From Beauveria sp. NWAFU-1 (lineage: Eukaryota; Ascomycota; Sordariomycetes; Hypocreales; Cordycipitaceae): a stretch of DNA of 64,000 nt. Each line of letters begins with the position of its first letter. The first letter of the stretch is position 1. Of this stretch, positions 34,037 through 45,288 are shown piece by piece. The stretch lies in NCBI GenBank assembly GCA_024472245.1, contig JANBXD010000004.1:3127896-3191895 (forward strand), read 5' to 3'. The notes under the pieces are model-generated. The model had not been told where the DNA came from and did no database searches. It worked only from the letters and a program-made list of their open reading frames with translations. Both the position numbers and the translations under genes were made by a program.

Positions 34037-36068
34037 TGGCAAAAATTGTAAATGCGAAAAATCTTTGAAAGTCCGTCAGAAAACAGACCTCGCCTGCGTT
34101 GTATTAATAGTACGTACGCAGTGATACAGTAACTAGCGCCGAGGCAAGGTGCTAAGCTAAGTTCTAGACATTTACTGGCGCCCGTTGGAGCCCCGAAATA
34201 GTAATAAATGTCCCGCTGAAACAAGCCGCCTATTTCCTTCCCGACGAGCGGCGCCAGCTACGCTTTGCGGATTGGCCCAGACAGGCACGCGGCTGCAGGG
34301 GACCGATGTTTGAAATGCCCTCGATGCCTTGTCTTGGAGGCAATCCGATCATCGAGCAACCAGAGATGCTGAGAAGCCCCTACAAGTAAGACAACACCCT
34401 CGTCTCAGTGTTACTGGTTTAGATCCGCATCAAAAGACCGTTACAACGGAGCAGTGAATACGCGAGCAACTTGCCCCAGGCAGCACAATATCATAACTGG
34501 GAAAAGACTACATGAATATAAGCGCTGATTTGATTTAAAAATCATGTTGATCAAGTGAGGGTGGTTTAATGATACAAGAGATTCAAAAGAAACATGACGC
34601 ATATAAACGATGACAAGAAGACGAAGAACAAGGCAAGCTGGAAAAAAAAAAAGAAGATAATAGTAAAGAAGTCAAGATTGATTGATGTGCAACGTGCCTC
34701 TGCCACTACAACGTTAGTTAGTAACTCCCATGCATGTGGTCTCAGCCACCTTTTTCTTTCAGCTTCCGCTTCACATCTTAATGATGAAAATCTCCTCATG
34801 GATTGGCCTACACAAACGTCACCTATTCTCCGTGGCCATCATTTTCTCAGTTGATCTCTTCTTGATACTCCATGTACTCGCCCCTGTCCGCGTCATCTCC
34901 CCCAATCTTCACCACAAGGCGAAACAAGACCGCATTCAGCCGGATCCTGCACTTTCGTCCGTTTCCGTCCAGGTTTGAATGTATTTGCACAAACTCTAGC
35001 GGGTTTTTGGCGGCGAGAGGAATAGAGATCGACCGCGCAGCCTGCGCAAGCCAACTCCTCCCGCAAGTCAGGGCACAACTGTGCCATTTTTTGGGGCACG
35101 CTCACAAGCACAATAAGCTTGTTGTTTCAGGCTCTCGCATTCACCGTTTCGGAAATCCCAGCGTATTCCTCTGCAGGTTTTTCGGGCCCTGCTCTGTAGG
35201 TGACGGAGATGCCTCTGCACAGTATTCGGTGCGTGCTCCATGTGCTTGCTCTCTCTTACTGCTTGCTATCCGGTGCAGAACCTATAGCCGCTTTTCTACT
35301 ATCATCGAAAGCTGAGTAAATAATCTTGTGCCTCGAGACGCCAACTTAAACCTTGTGTGCGTGGCGACAGTGAAGCCGTGTGTGGCTCTATGGTAATCCT
35401 GATGAGATCCGAACATGGTGGCAGTTAAAGATTATCTAAGATCAATTATTCTCCCGGTTTTCTTATCGCGGTTGCATTTTGTTCATCTCTAATATGTAGA
35501 TGAAAGAGACGTAAATATTAAAACTTATTCAAGGGTTTCGAGATCCAAATAAATTGACCATGCATTGTCTTTGGCTCGAGCGTAGGAGTGATGGTGTCGG
35601 GGCTGGTTAGCATCGAGTGTGGCGTCGCTGATGCGGGCTCGCATGGCTTTTCACGAGACCTGTTCACAGTGCATGCAAACTTGTACGGAACCAATATGTA
35701 CACACTTCTTTCTGCACCGTGGCGTCTAGCCGTGGCCAAACGAAGCAATGTAATCCGCTCCCGGTGAGACTGGTGATGCTGTCAATGTTAATTTGGCCAT
35801 ACATGCTCGGCCATCGTCTTCATTTGTTGATATTATCATTAAATCTAAACAAACGCAATACATTCGATGTCGATCTGTGGACTGATATACTCTCGCCGTC
35901 CCGTTGCAGCTGTCGCAAAATCTCTTACTTTCCTGCCTCAACGATGACCATGTCCTTTGTTTTCCTTCTTGTACACGCGGTTCGATCGAAATCCTCAAGA
36001 GCCGTCGCTCATCCCCTCATGGCCTACGTCGCATCTCTTCACTCCCCCCCCCCAACCAGCAGGCCGGT

Positions 36069-37130
36069 TCAAAGCTCACCGTTGGCCTTGAGACTCTGAG
36101 CGCTGGCGACGAGCGCGTCCGCCGCGCTGCGCGGCCGCCACCCAAGTTCGTTGCGCGCCTTGGCGTTGGACAAGGGGCGCGAGCGGCCAATCTCGGGCAG
36201 GATGACGGCGATGCCCTTGTCGAAGAAGCTGGCGATGCACAGGAGAAACTTGGGGACGGAGAGGCTCGGCACGCGGCGCGTGTCCGCAGCGGGTAGCTCG
36301 CGCTTGAGGTCGGCCGCCATCTGGCGGATGGAAATCTCAGACTCGTCTGAGACGGCAATGTAGCGCTGTCCGGCGGCGCGGGGCGACTCAAGCGCCAGTA
36401 CGTGCAGGTCGGCTACGTCGCGCACGTCGACAATGCCAAAGTTGAGGTCGGGCATGGCCGGCATCTCGCCCGACAGCAGCCGCCGCGGGATCTCGAGGCT
36501 CGTGTTGACGCCCTTGCCCAGCGAGGGCCCGCACACGAGGGCCGGATTCACCGTCACCAGCTCAAAGGCGCCGCGGCCCTCGTCCGCGAGCCAGTCCCAC
36601 ACCGCGCGCTCGGCCAGCGTCTTGCTCTTGGGGTACGCGCCCACGGGCGACGCCGGATTCTGCAGCTCGCTCCAGTCCTCCTCGGTAAACGGGTGGTCGG
36701 CGCTGCGCGGGCCGTGGCCGTACATGATGGCCGCCACGGACGAGGTGACGACGACGCGCTTCACGGTGCCGGCCTTGTGCGCCGCCCGCAGCGCCCGCAG
36801 CGTGCCCTCGCGCGCCGGCCGGATCAGCTCGTTCTCGTCCTTGGGCTCACTCGCGGGGAACGGTGACGCGACGTGCAGCACAAAGTCGACGCCGGCGCAG
36901 GCTGCGTCCCAGCCCGACTCGCCGAGGAGGTCGACTTCTACGAATTCGATGCCGTTGACCTTGTCGTCGACGACGCCGGCCCCGCGGATGGCCGCCCGCA
37001 CGTCATCGCCGCGCTTGAGCGAGCGCACCGTCGTGCGCACCTTGTAATTCTTTTCTAATAGCTTGTGGATGACGTGCAGCGCAATGAAGCCGGAACCGCC
37101 CGTCACAAGGACCAACTTGCCGTCGGCCAT
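36069..37130 (-). CDS. Extended SDR NAD(P)H-dependent reductase, DFR-like
   Basis: This single-exon gene encodes 353 residues. It is an extended short-chain dehydrogenase of the dihydroflavonol-4-reductase / Gre2 type, which reduces aldehydes or ketones with NADPH. The Rossmann motif TGGSGFIA is at residues 10-17, a conserved HVASPF stretch follows, then TSSVAAI with the catalytic Ser region, and the catalytic YPKSK with Tyr166 and Lys170. A substrate-loop segment (VNPALVCGPSLG) and the downstream DVRDVADLHVLAL are also typical. The Met at 37130 directly precedes the Rossmann fold; the frame extends upstream but nothing there looks conserved. The natural substrate cannot be told. No biosynthetic cluster surrounds it, so a general detoxification or carbonyl-reductase role is as likely as secondary metabolism. 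Confidence 0.88.
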   Translation of the reverse strand: MADGKLVLVTGGSGFIALHVIHKLLEKNYKVRTTVRSLKRGDDVRAAIRGAGVVDDKVNGIEFVEVDLLGESGWDAACAGVDFVLHVASPFPASEPKDENELIRPAREGTLRALRAAHKAGTVKRVVVTSSVAAIMYGHGPRSADHPFTEEDWSELQNPASPVGAYPKSKTLAERAVWDWLADEGRGAFELVTVNPALVCGPSLGKGVNTSLEIPRRLLSGEMPAMPDLNFGIVDVRDVADLHVLALESPRAAGQRYIAVSDESEISIRQMAADLKRELPAADTRRVPSLSVPKFLLCIASFFDKGIAVILPEIGRSRPLSNAKARNELGWRPRSAADALVASAQSLKANGEL

Positions 37131-37896
37131 GGCTGCAACGATCGAGTTGGTTGCTTTTGGGGGATGTTTTGAACGAGGTTGATAAGTTGGGGTGTTGCGT
37201 TGCGGTCCAAGAAAGAAAAGCAAATGTCAAGGAAACCAACGGACGCGGCAGGGAAAGCCGGCGATTGCGGAGTACTTATTCGACACTGATCGTCGTCGAC
37301 ATGGGCCGGCCTTTCAATGACGGCACCGCAAAGTAGCGTCGGGACAGAGAAACAAGCAAACAAGGTTTCCATTGCGAGGCCATGGTGAGCCCATCGGAGT
37401 CCGCAACAGACTATTCCGTAGACGGCGCGGCACAACTACGACGTGACGGTATCAAAGATGAGCCGATGCCGAGGCCAACGGCTCTTGGCATCTAAACCTC
37501 GGACTTTATCTCAGTTGTCATGGCACCTTGTCGGCGATAAATTCATTACCACCCTGTCCAAAGAAATCGACTTTAGAGCGAAAATAGAGGGACCACAGCG
37601 ATGCGGGGCCTCCAATGTTGTAGACCAATTTCAGGGTCTGGAGATCCTAGTTTACTAGTTTCCCGGCTTGAAGTAATCTACCAATGAATAGCTATCGTAC
37701 ACGTTCAGACGCGAACAGATATACGTGCATTGAGGAATTGAGCTCCTGCGAAAATTCAGGCAGAAGACCGCCATGATTGCTGCCGCTACATATCCTCAGC
37801 CTAGGGGCTGTGAATGGAAGTGCAACACTCTACAGAACCTGTTCGCAACCATGATCGACTTTTCGTTTCATTCTGTTTTGTACCTTTCCATTATGC
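37131..37896. other. Reductase promoter and PLP2 3' region
   Basis: This 766-bp gap lies between two minus-strand genes. It holds the promoter of the reductase and the 3' UTR of the PLP2-like gene. No further gene is visible. Confidence 0.55.
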
Positions 37897-38735
37897 TCAG
37901 TCCCAATCGTCGTCGTCGTCATCGCCTCGGGACCGACCCGCGGTTCCAGTTTTGATAGTTTTGCCCCCTGCCAGTCGCTCTTCTTCTGCATCCTCGACAG
38001 CCTGCCGCCTCTTTATGATGCGCATATCGGATTCCGGTACAGCGCCAACCTCTACCAGCATATTGTCGATATTGCGCATCGTTGCGCGCACTCCGCCAAA
38101 GGTCATGAGCGTGACGACCTGCTTCACGATGTCGCCTTTGTTGTAGACCAAGATGGTGGGGCAGTTGCGGTCGGGGTAGTTTTCGATGGCCTGGTCTGCG
38201 CGGATTTCGCAGAACTTGATGTCGCCATACTCTTGCGCTGCCTGTCTCCAGAGCTCGGACAAAACGCGCGACTCGACATTGGTGCCCATACTGGACGTGA
38301 GGTTGACAAATACGGGGCCTTTCTCCGAAGCTTCTGTGACCTCGCGCTGGTAATCTGGCTTCGAGATTGGGTAAACAGTGCCATGTATAGACTTCTTTTG
38401 CAAATTGTTGAGTTCCGCCATGCGCTTTTTACGGTACTCCTCGAGGAAGGCGTCATCCTCTTCGTCTTCCAGCTCGTCGAGCTCGTCCAGATCTTTGCCT
38501 TCGAGTCGATTCTCGTGCGCAAGTCGCCTGCCTTCGAGAATGGCTTCCTCGATCATCGGTGTAGGGCTCGGTGGCTTCTCTGGAATAACTCCATGCTTGC
38601 GCAAAATATCATTCCTGTGATGCGTATTAGAGAGTCGTAATTGTAACTGGTCGCACGTGAGTGCACTTGCCATTCCGTGTCTGCGTTGGGGTCATCAATT
38701 GGTACAGCGATCCTTTGTTCCGTAGGTGCTGCCAT
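37897..38735 (-). CDS. PLP2: Phosducin-like protein, Plp2/PDCL3 type
   Basis: Two exons (38735-38671 and 38614-37897) encode 260 residues. Phosducin-like proteins of this class are cytosolic co-chaperones of the TCP-1/CCT chaperonin and help fold actin, tubulin and cell-cycle proteins. The N-terminal helix reads DTEW-NDILRKHGVIPEKPPSP, matching the PDCL3/Plp2 family exactly when the intron is removed. An acidic linker (about residues 55-75) is followed by a thioredoxin-like domain at about 85-215. The tail is acidic, ending DDDDDDWD. The intron begins GCAAGT rather than GT and ends CAG: a GC-AG intron of 56 nt. The gene is divergent from RPS27, with which it shares a 524-bp promoter region. 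Confidence 0.88.
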
Positions 38736-39259
38736 CTTGATTATTTTTGCCCGACTAAAGCAAATCGGTTAGAAGCTCTTGCTTCAACGAGGCACAGAAG
38801 CAACAGAGCTGTTATGCTGTAGCCTAGCGCCCACGTCACTGCACAAGCTCATTGCCCCTCGTTGCAGTATAGCCCCACCAAGCTGTGAGGTCTGTTGGTG
38901 CCTGCGTTGCCTGCCAGACCGTCCAGGTGGCACTAATTTGTACAAATGGGCCCACAGTTTCTTGTTGCATAAAATTTCCAAAAATCTGGCACGATGAGTA
39001 ACCAAGGCGGGGTGCTTCAGCCAATCGGAACCGCTGAGATGTCCATCACGTGCGCGTGGGCAGGAAAACCCTATGGCACTATTCTGCTTTTGACGAATTT
39101 TCGAGCCGGAGGCGAACCAGAACGCCCCCCCGAGTCCACCGAACTTTTCCTCGCTTAACTCCTCTCACCCATCTTGCGAGCCTCCAAATCGTCCTAGATT
39201 TCGTCAAGCATCTCGACTCTCGCAAGAACACCGATATTTCCTCGAGATAATCCGTCAAG
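38736..39259. promoter_or_regulatory. Divergent promoter of PLP2 and RPS27
   Basis: This 524-bp region separates two genes read outward. It contains a CCAAT box at 39021-39025 and an E-box CACGTG at 39047-39052, both common in promoters of highly expressed fungal genes. A pyrimidine-rich leader precedes the RPS27 start. Confidence 0.55.
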
Positions 39260-39830
39260 ATGGTAAGCGTCACTTCAGCCTGTGCGAAACATGGAACATG
39301 AGCCCGGTGCGATGGAATGGAACAAACGTGCAAAGCGAAAGATGGATTGGCAATCGACTACCGGAGACTGCATCGTGAAATCAACAAATCAACAAGAGCG
39401 ACACGCCTGCGGCCCGACGACCATTTCGACACTAGATAGAGGACACACGTTTCATGGTTGAGCAAGGATACTATGTACTGTTAGAGATGCTAACAGATGC
39501 CTGTCTAGGTTCTCGCTGTTGATCTTCTGAACCCTTCCGCGGCCAGCGAGGCCAAGAAGCACAAGCTCAAGGTACGACGCATGCCGACATGCCACCGACA
39601 ACCCCGAACGCGACGAATTGGCTCCTAACATTTAATTCTTTCGGCAGACTCTCGTCCCCGCCCCCCGATCCTTCTTCATGGACGTCAAGTGCCCCGGCTG
39701 CTTCGTCATCACCACCGTCTTCTCCCACGCCCAGACCGTTGTCATCTGCCAGGGCTGCACCACCGTCCTGTGCCAGCCTACCGGTGGTAAGGCCAGACTC
39801 ACCGAGGGTTGCTCTTTCCGAAGAAAGTAA
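39260..39830 (+). CDS. RPS27: 40S ribosomal protein S27 (eS27)
   Basis: Three exons (39260-39262, 39509-39571 and 39648-39830) encode 82 residues of cytosolic small-subunit protein eS27. The C4 zinc finger is complete, with Cys37, Cys40, Cys56 and Cys59 in CPGC and CQGC. The N-terminal LLNPSAASEAKKHKLK and the C-terminal LTEGCSFRRK are family signatures, and the length is normal. Exon 1 holds only the start codon ATG; the following intron is 246 nt with a clear GCTAAC branch site. Start-codon introns are frequent in ribosomal protein genes. I looked for C/D box motifs of a host snoRNA in that intron and found none convincing. Confidence 0.95.
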
Positions 39831-41475
39831 ACTGCTCGCATCGCGGCATGTTTCTTTTCCTTGGGTAAATTGATGACTCTTTATGGTTCAAATCACACGG
39901 TGATTCATCTCGGATCTGCAAAAACAACAATCACGAATTCCTTCGGGCAGTGGGCGATAGACAACCTAGTTGCTGGCGAACATAATTCATCTCTTTGCAG
40001 GTAGAAGATGGGACACCCAGAACAGGGGCGTTTGGGGTCTCCGGATATCTTGCATGGCACATCATTCTTCTCGTTTTTGCGACTAAAAAACCAAAGCCTT
40101 TTTTGTACCAAGGATGTCGTTTCTTGAGGCAGGAACAATCAAAAGCACTGCATGGGTGGACAGCTGGAGAAAAAGCGTTTTTCACATTGAGTGTCTGGCG
40201 CCGGGGTTCACGATCCTACTTTTCGCACTGGATACGACGACGTGGTACTGCCAATTTTTGAGGATCGCTACATACCCGAGTGCAGTGTTGTGGTAGAAAG
40301 GCACTGTGCTTTGCGAAATTCAAAATGTTTCCACGATCAAATCCGCAGATCTCGCGTCGCTGTGATGGAGTGTATGTTGACCTCACTCGTGTGACTGTAC
40401 GATTATCGACGACGAGTACTACAAGCTATAGATGTATTTTTTCCTGTACACTTATCTGCGTGCCAACTGCATCGTAGATTCCCAGTACAAGGCACACCCG
40501 TAGTTGAATGCGGCCGCGGAAACTTGTCGCCCCCCAACGGGCCTCGCTTCGATATCTACCTGCCGTATATGATCGCGGGCGAGTGTTGCCTAAGCCTCGG
40601 AGCCCTCCCGCCGGGTTCACTTGGACTTGCTTTGTTTGTGACGCTGCCGTTATCGACGTACGACTACCGTGCGATGGAGTCTATTCTCATATTTACCAAT
40701 GTATAGAGTACATTGACTGTGGGGTTTCTGATCAGCTATCTGCGAAATCCATTTTCTTACGTCACGACTGAGTGCTCATATTCGGCGCGTTTCCGCCGAT
40801 ACGTCTTCATCAAGCACAGGTTGTTTCAGAAGTACTACAAGTTGGGGCCGGACGAGAAGGTCAGCGAGCTTGGGCCAGTATCCTGCCGTAGGTCCTAGCC
40901 GCCGACTCATGAGATGGTCAGTGGCACTATTTCCGCCCATACCCGGTATAGCTTCGAGGGGAGTTCAAGTCTGCTGAGAAACCTTGTGCCGAGAAGAGGC
41001 TGGACGGCACCAAGCGGCACGCACTCCCGGCCGCCTTTGTCCGGGTAGTCGTCCGAGTCCTGCAAGTAACATGTCTCGACGGGGTCTTCACTCGTTGGCC
41101 CTGATTTGTGTTCTCATCTGCCCGGCTGTCAGCTGCCCGAATTGCCAGCTGCGAGCTCTGTTTGCAAGTCGTCTCACCTTTCACTGGCTTCATAAAAAGC
41201 CCTGATTTTAGATTACATTTTTTGAGCGTCGTGCGCGGAGCAACAAAACGGGCAAACTTGGTCAGAGCTGGGAAGCAGCAAAAAGATACAAGCGAGAGAG
41301 AATTGGGATTGGTTTGACATTATTCGTCCGCCATCTTCAGTTGTTCACATGTTAACGGAGATCAATCACGTTCCTTTATTCATTCGTTGTTTCTCGATTC
41401 TTTCTATGGCTCAGTAATGTAGCCTCCCATCAATTGCCTTTGCCTGAGTTCCAACGCCGTGAACTGACACTCTGC
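39831..41475. other. 1.6-kb intergenic region, no gene seen
   Basis: The RPS27 3' UTR lies at the left and the 3' UTR of the tail-anchored gene at the right. The open frames of 60-90 codons between them have no family likeness. Confidence 0.55.
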
Positions 41476-42283
41476 TCAGCCATCCAGCGTAACCTGAAAA
41501 GCAGTCCAGATAGTCGCTATAAAAAAGAGGACAACAGCCACATACTTCCAAGGGCCGCCATCTTCTACCACGACCTGCTGCCCGCGTATAATAACCTCTT
41601 CAGCCCAAACGGGGGCAATCGGTCCCTCCTGGCGATATGTTTCTGTCCCGGTATCTTGTCCCGTCGTTGTGATGGTGGCGGCGGCGGCGACCTGCGTTGT
41701 AGCAACAGATTTCGAAGCATATAGACGATTAAAGCGGTCCGTGACCATCGTGAAATTGGATTGGAAGTCTTTGCGCATCATCTTGAGTTCCTGAAACCAC
41801 AATTCAGAAGGTGCAACATTGTCGCCTTGTGCCACTCCGGGTCCGCCTTCCGACTCTGCGTCGTGGACAGCAGCAGACGCGGCCGCAGCGAGGTGCTCTT
41901 CCGCAATAGCGTCAACCGAGCGCTCCGCATCACTATCCTCATCGGTGATGTCAAAGCCGAAAGAGCTATACGGCGTTTTCGGCGGCGCTGCAGCTGGGCC
42001 AAGAAGGGCCTCGTCGGAAAACAGGTAAAACGGCTCCGGATCGGGTTCTTCTTTGACGTCCTTCTCCTCGGCAATGGATAGAGAGCAAGACTTGGGGCTT
42101 TCTTGCCAAGTCAAGCTGTCATTGTCGTCGGGGCAAGCCTCGGAATCGGAAACGAACAGCGATTCGAATTTGGATGAATACAATTCCCCTATCCAATGGG
42201 GTTAGCCATCGCCCGAAGCGCGTGGCGGGTTTAATCTGAAGCATATCAGTGAGAATAAACAACGTACAAGGCTGGAGGAGCAT
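41476..42283 (-). CDS. Predicted tail-anchored membrane protein, unknown function
   Basis: Two exons (42283-42268 and 42188-41476) encode 242 residues. The first exon is only 16 nt; its intron starts GTACGT and has a GCTAAC branch site close to the acceptor. The start at 42283 is the first ATG that joins the main frame, which itself has no ATG near its 5' end. The N-terminal two thirds are acidic and Ser-rich with many possible phosphosites. A helical segment (SELWFQELKMMRKDFQSNF) sits in the middle. One hydrophobic segment (WKYVAVVLFFIATIWTAF) lies at the extreme C-terminus, followed by only a few residues. That layout suggests insertion into the ER, mitochondrial outer or peroxisomal membrane by a tail-anchor route. 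I do not recognise the family. Confidence 0.7.
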
Positions 42284-43044
42284 TTCTCGTGATGAGAAGG
42301 GAGTGAAGACGTAGGCAGAAAACAGGTACGACGAAAGCCGGTCAAATCAGCCGGGAGCGGGCGGATAGGAGGAGAGAAGTTTCGAGCCGCAAGAGGAAGA
42401 GAAAATCGGGAAGCAGCTCTCAAAGTCCTTGCACGGCAGGCCACGTATTACGAGAGGAGATGGTGGCGCGCTGTCTGTTTGCCGGGCGACTGCATTTTAA
42501 AGAGCAGCCTTTGATCCGTTTCTACTTACACACGAGGTTTAGCGTTCACGCGCGGGTAGTGAATTGCACTACTCAGAGCAGCCTGTGCAGGTTCATCACC
42601 GCATCTCTGGCTTCTTCAAAGTGAAGCTGCAGTATTCGGCGGAAGCTTCCATCTACTAATCATGGCATGCAGCAAACAGGGCTGCGAGGGGGTGCATGGT
42701 GGCCTTGGCAGAGTCGTTGGACGGAAGGCGCTCTGTGTTCTGCAGTTGAATGACTTGCCGAGGAAGGCAACCTGCGAAGAAAAGATTGTAGCAATATGCA
42801 TACCTGCAAATGATAAACTAGCCCGAATTTGGCGAGTGTGAAGAAGCAGAAATATCGCCGTACATTGAATAATCTCTCTCTTACACGCGGTCGCTTGGGC
42901 ATGGGCCGTTAAGACACGGCGCCATTGCCCCCCATTGGTCGTACTCATTGCCCTCGTGCAACATTCTTGGCAACCTCCCATCACCATACCGCTCCTAAAC
43001 ATTTCCGACATCTAGTGACCCGAAACAAACACTATAAACACAAC
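42284..43044. promoter_or_regulatory. Divergent promoter region
   Basis: This 761-bp region separates the tail-anchored gene and the NIF3-type gene, which read outward. No clear gene lies between them. Both promoters should be here; I identify no specific operator. Confidence 0.5.
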
Positions 43045-43450
43045 ATGACATCTGCGCCGGTGCCTCGATTCAGCTTCATATTCCACGCGCCCGCCGCCGC
43101 CGTTGATGCTTGCAAGGCCGCCATCTTCAAGGCCGGCGCGGGCCGCTATCCGGGACCTGGAAGCTACACGGAGTGCTGCTGGGCCATCAAGGGTACTGGA
43201 CAGTTTCATCCGGGCGCCACGGCGAATCCTAACATTGGGTCTGTCGGTGCACTAGAGCACGTGGAAGAGGTACGCGTCGAGACAATCTGCATTGGCGAGG
43301 ATGCCGCGCGACGTGCAGTAGCTGCGTTGAAGGAGTGAGTTGCACGTTATCGACCCCTATTTTGAAATGAGATTGCCGACTCATACGATCGATAGGGCCC
43401 ATCCTTACGAAGAGCCTTCTTACAAGGTCATCCGATTGGAGGATTTCTGA
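43045..43450 (+). CDS. Stand-alone NIF3-type (YqfO C-terminal-like) domain protein
   Basis: Two exons (43045-43334 and 43396-43450) encode 114 residues. The sequence follows the small alpha/beta domain found inserted in, or at the end of, NIF3/YqfO proteins: FIFHAPAAAVDACKAAIFKAGAGRYPG, then the YTECCWAIKGTGQF block, ANPNIGSVGALEHVEEVRVET, and the conserved tail AHPYEEPSY, which is rebuilt only after splicing. The fold is CutA-like and tends to trimerise; its biochemical role is unknown. An in-frame codon at 42925 would add 40 residues without conserved features, so 43045 (caacATGa) is preferred. Function beyond the domain name cannot be given. Confidence 0.8.
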
Positions 43451-43975
43451 AATTGGCGCTTGTTATTCAGAGCACCCAGCGAGGACAATTGATTTGGGGC
43501 TTGCCAACATGGAGACGAGAGTCGCTCCGAAACTTGAGAAGAAAAATAAGACTTTGTAGAAAATATAAAGATATTTGTTAGTATATGTACCGCTTCGACC
43601 AACAGCCTCAGGAGCGGAGTTAAGCATGTTAGCTGCGTGTTACACTAACGTGTTGGTGGAAAAATTAGAACCTGCTAATAAAGCCTTTGAATAAACTTAA
43701 AGACCGGATAGCCTTGAAGTTAACTCTAGCAGATAAATACCTTTGTTATCATGATTCTTGAGATGTTTTGGGTGCGGTAGCTCTTGCTCGTCGTTGGCCA
43801 AGATTCCGCACGTGCACTAACAAGTTCACTAGCCATCACCACTTTTGGCGGATGCTCATTCACGACGCGTTTGCACAACCCATTTGCCATTTCCTCGAAT
43901 CCCCCATGCGAGCGCTTTCCTCACGGGCTACGAAAGAAGCACAATCTACAATGACGAAACACGCTTGGTGAAGAA
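43451..43975. other. Intergenic region, no gene seen
   Basis: An AT-rich stretch at about 43550-43750 is followed by the promoter of the Rev7 gene. No gene or clear repeat was recognised. Confidence 0.5.
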
Positions 43976-44799
43976 ATGACATCTTCCTCCATCGCCGCAG
44001 ACCAGGCCGCGCGCCTCCTCTTGTCCTTTTCCAGCTTCCTCACCGTCGCCGTGCACTCGCTGCTCTTCCACCGCGCCCTCTACCCGGCCCGCAGCTTCCT
44101 CACCACGCGCGCCTACAACCTGCCCGTCCATCAGTCCCGCCACCCGGGCGTCTGCGCATGGGTCGCCGACGCGGTCGCAGCCATTGCGGCGCAGATTCGC
44201 AGCGGCGCCGCACGCGCCGTCGTGCTCGCCGTCCACGCGCCGCAGTCCATGACGGTGCTGGAGCGCTGGGTGTTTGACCTGCAGTCGTTTCCGGCTTCGT
44301 GGGACGACGCAGCCGCCGCCGCCGGTGGTGGGGTTTACAGAGACGGTGACGGCGCGGCTACTGGGATGGATGATTTGGGTGCAGCTGGGCCGGAGGCGGC
44401 GGCGGAGGCGGGCGGCGAGGGCCAAGACGAGGTCAACTGGACAGATGTGAATGAAGGTCTGCGAGGTGCGTTGCGCAGGATTGCGTATGCGGGGATAAAA
44501 AGCCCGCCGCTGCCGGACAATTGCACCTTTACGCTTGCAGTCGAGCTGCGTGAAGAGTCGGAAGCACCTATTGGGGTAAATGCTTGCTTGACAAGTTCTT
44601 GCTTGAAAGCGAACAAAGACTGTATGCTGACTGCGTATAGCACCCTCAAGCTTGGATTCCGGCAGAGGCCGAGCACGACGCCGCGACTAAGCGGCCAGAA
44701 ATGAATACTGCGCCGATTCGCTCCGTGAGAGCCGGGCCGCTGTTCTTTGAGTGCTGGCTCGAGAAGACGATACAAGCCCAAGAGTCACGGGATAACTAA
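43976..44799 (+). CDS. REV7: HORMA-domain protein Rev7 (Mad2B), DNA polymerase zeta subunit
   Basis: Two exons (43976-44575 and 44641-44799) encode 252 residues. Rev7 is the accessory subunit of translesion polymerase zeta and binds Rev3 through its HORMA domain. The N-terminal helix LLLSFSSFLTVAVHSLLFHRALYP and the following FLTTRAYNLPVHQSRHP are diagnostic for the MAD2L2 class. The C-terminal safety-belt part is rebuilt by splicing: PIG-HPQAWIPAEAE, then APIRSVRAGPLFFECWLE. A long Ala/Gly-rich insertion at about residues 108-150 is probably a disordered loop. The intron starts GTAAAT and is 65 nt long. Without splicing, the C-terminal strand would be lost. Confidence in the family is high. 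Confidence 0.85.
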
Positions 44800-45288
44800 A
44801 TGCCTAATCTGATTTCTTGAAACATCAACACTATTCTGCCTTTTCATAGCCGCTACAATATGAGCCAAACACTCACAGACGCCGAAATTGAAGAGCATCA
44901 ACTTCTGCGAGATCCGAGGAATAGCAGTGCATAGGTACTGAGGTTTCAGTTACTCAAAAGTAAAAAAATTTGTATAATAAAGATTCTCGCATTTTAGTAG
45001 AGTATCTTTCCTTGTATATTCTCGACTCATGATTTGTCACACTCGGTCCTCCTCGACTTCAGCCGTTGCCGAGTCCTCTCCCCCAAATATAGCCATGGTC
45101 ATGCAATGTATATAACCGGTACAGATTCTGTACATAGTCTGCAGATATACTCTATCTTCTTCTTTTCTATGATACATATATATAAAGTCGTTGTTCTTCC
45201 ATGTCAACATCTCGAATACCTCGAATCAGTCGTACATCATTGTTCGGCGTAAAAAAAAAGCTGCTCTTCGAATGCAACGGAACATTCT
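44800..45288. other. Convergent intergenic region
   Basis: This 489-bp AT-rich gap lies between the 3' ends of REV7 and BUD3. It should contain both 3' UTRs. No gene is visible. Confidence 0.55.

Larger units (their letters stand above)
33237..36068. other. 2.8-kb intergenic region, no gene seen
   Basis: The left end is the promoter of the CNL1-like gene and contains a GGT microsatellite at 33780-33828. An AT-rich patch at about 33970-34060 contains a 12-bp tandem repeat (unit ATTTTTATTCTT). The right end, next to the reductase stop, carries a C10 tract at 36044-36053. Open frames show no recognisable product. Confidence 0.55.

Noticed and set aside
36069..37130. SDR reductase as part of a secondary-metabolite cluster
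   Set aside because: No synthase, P450, transporter or other tailoring enzyme lies nearby; its neighbours are core housekeeping genes.
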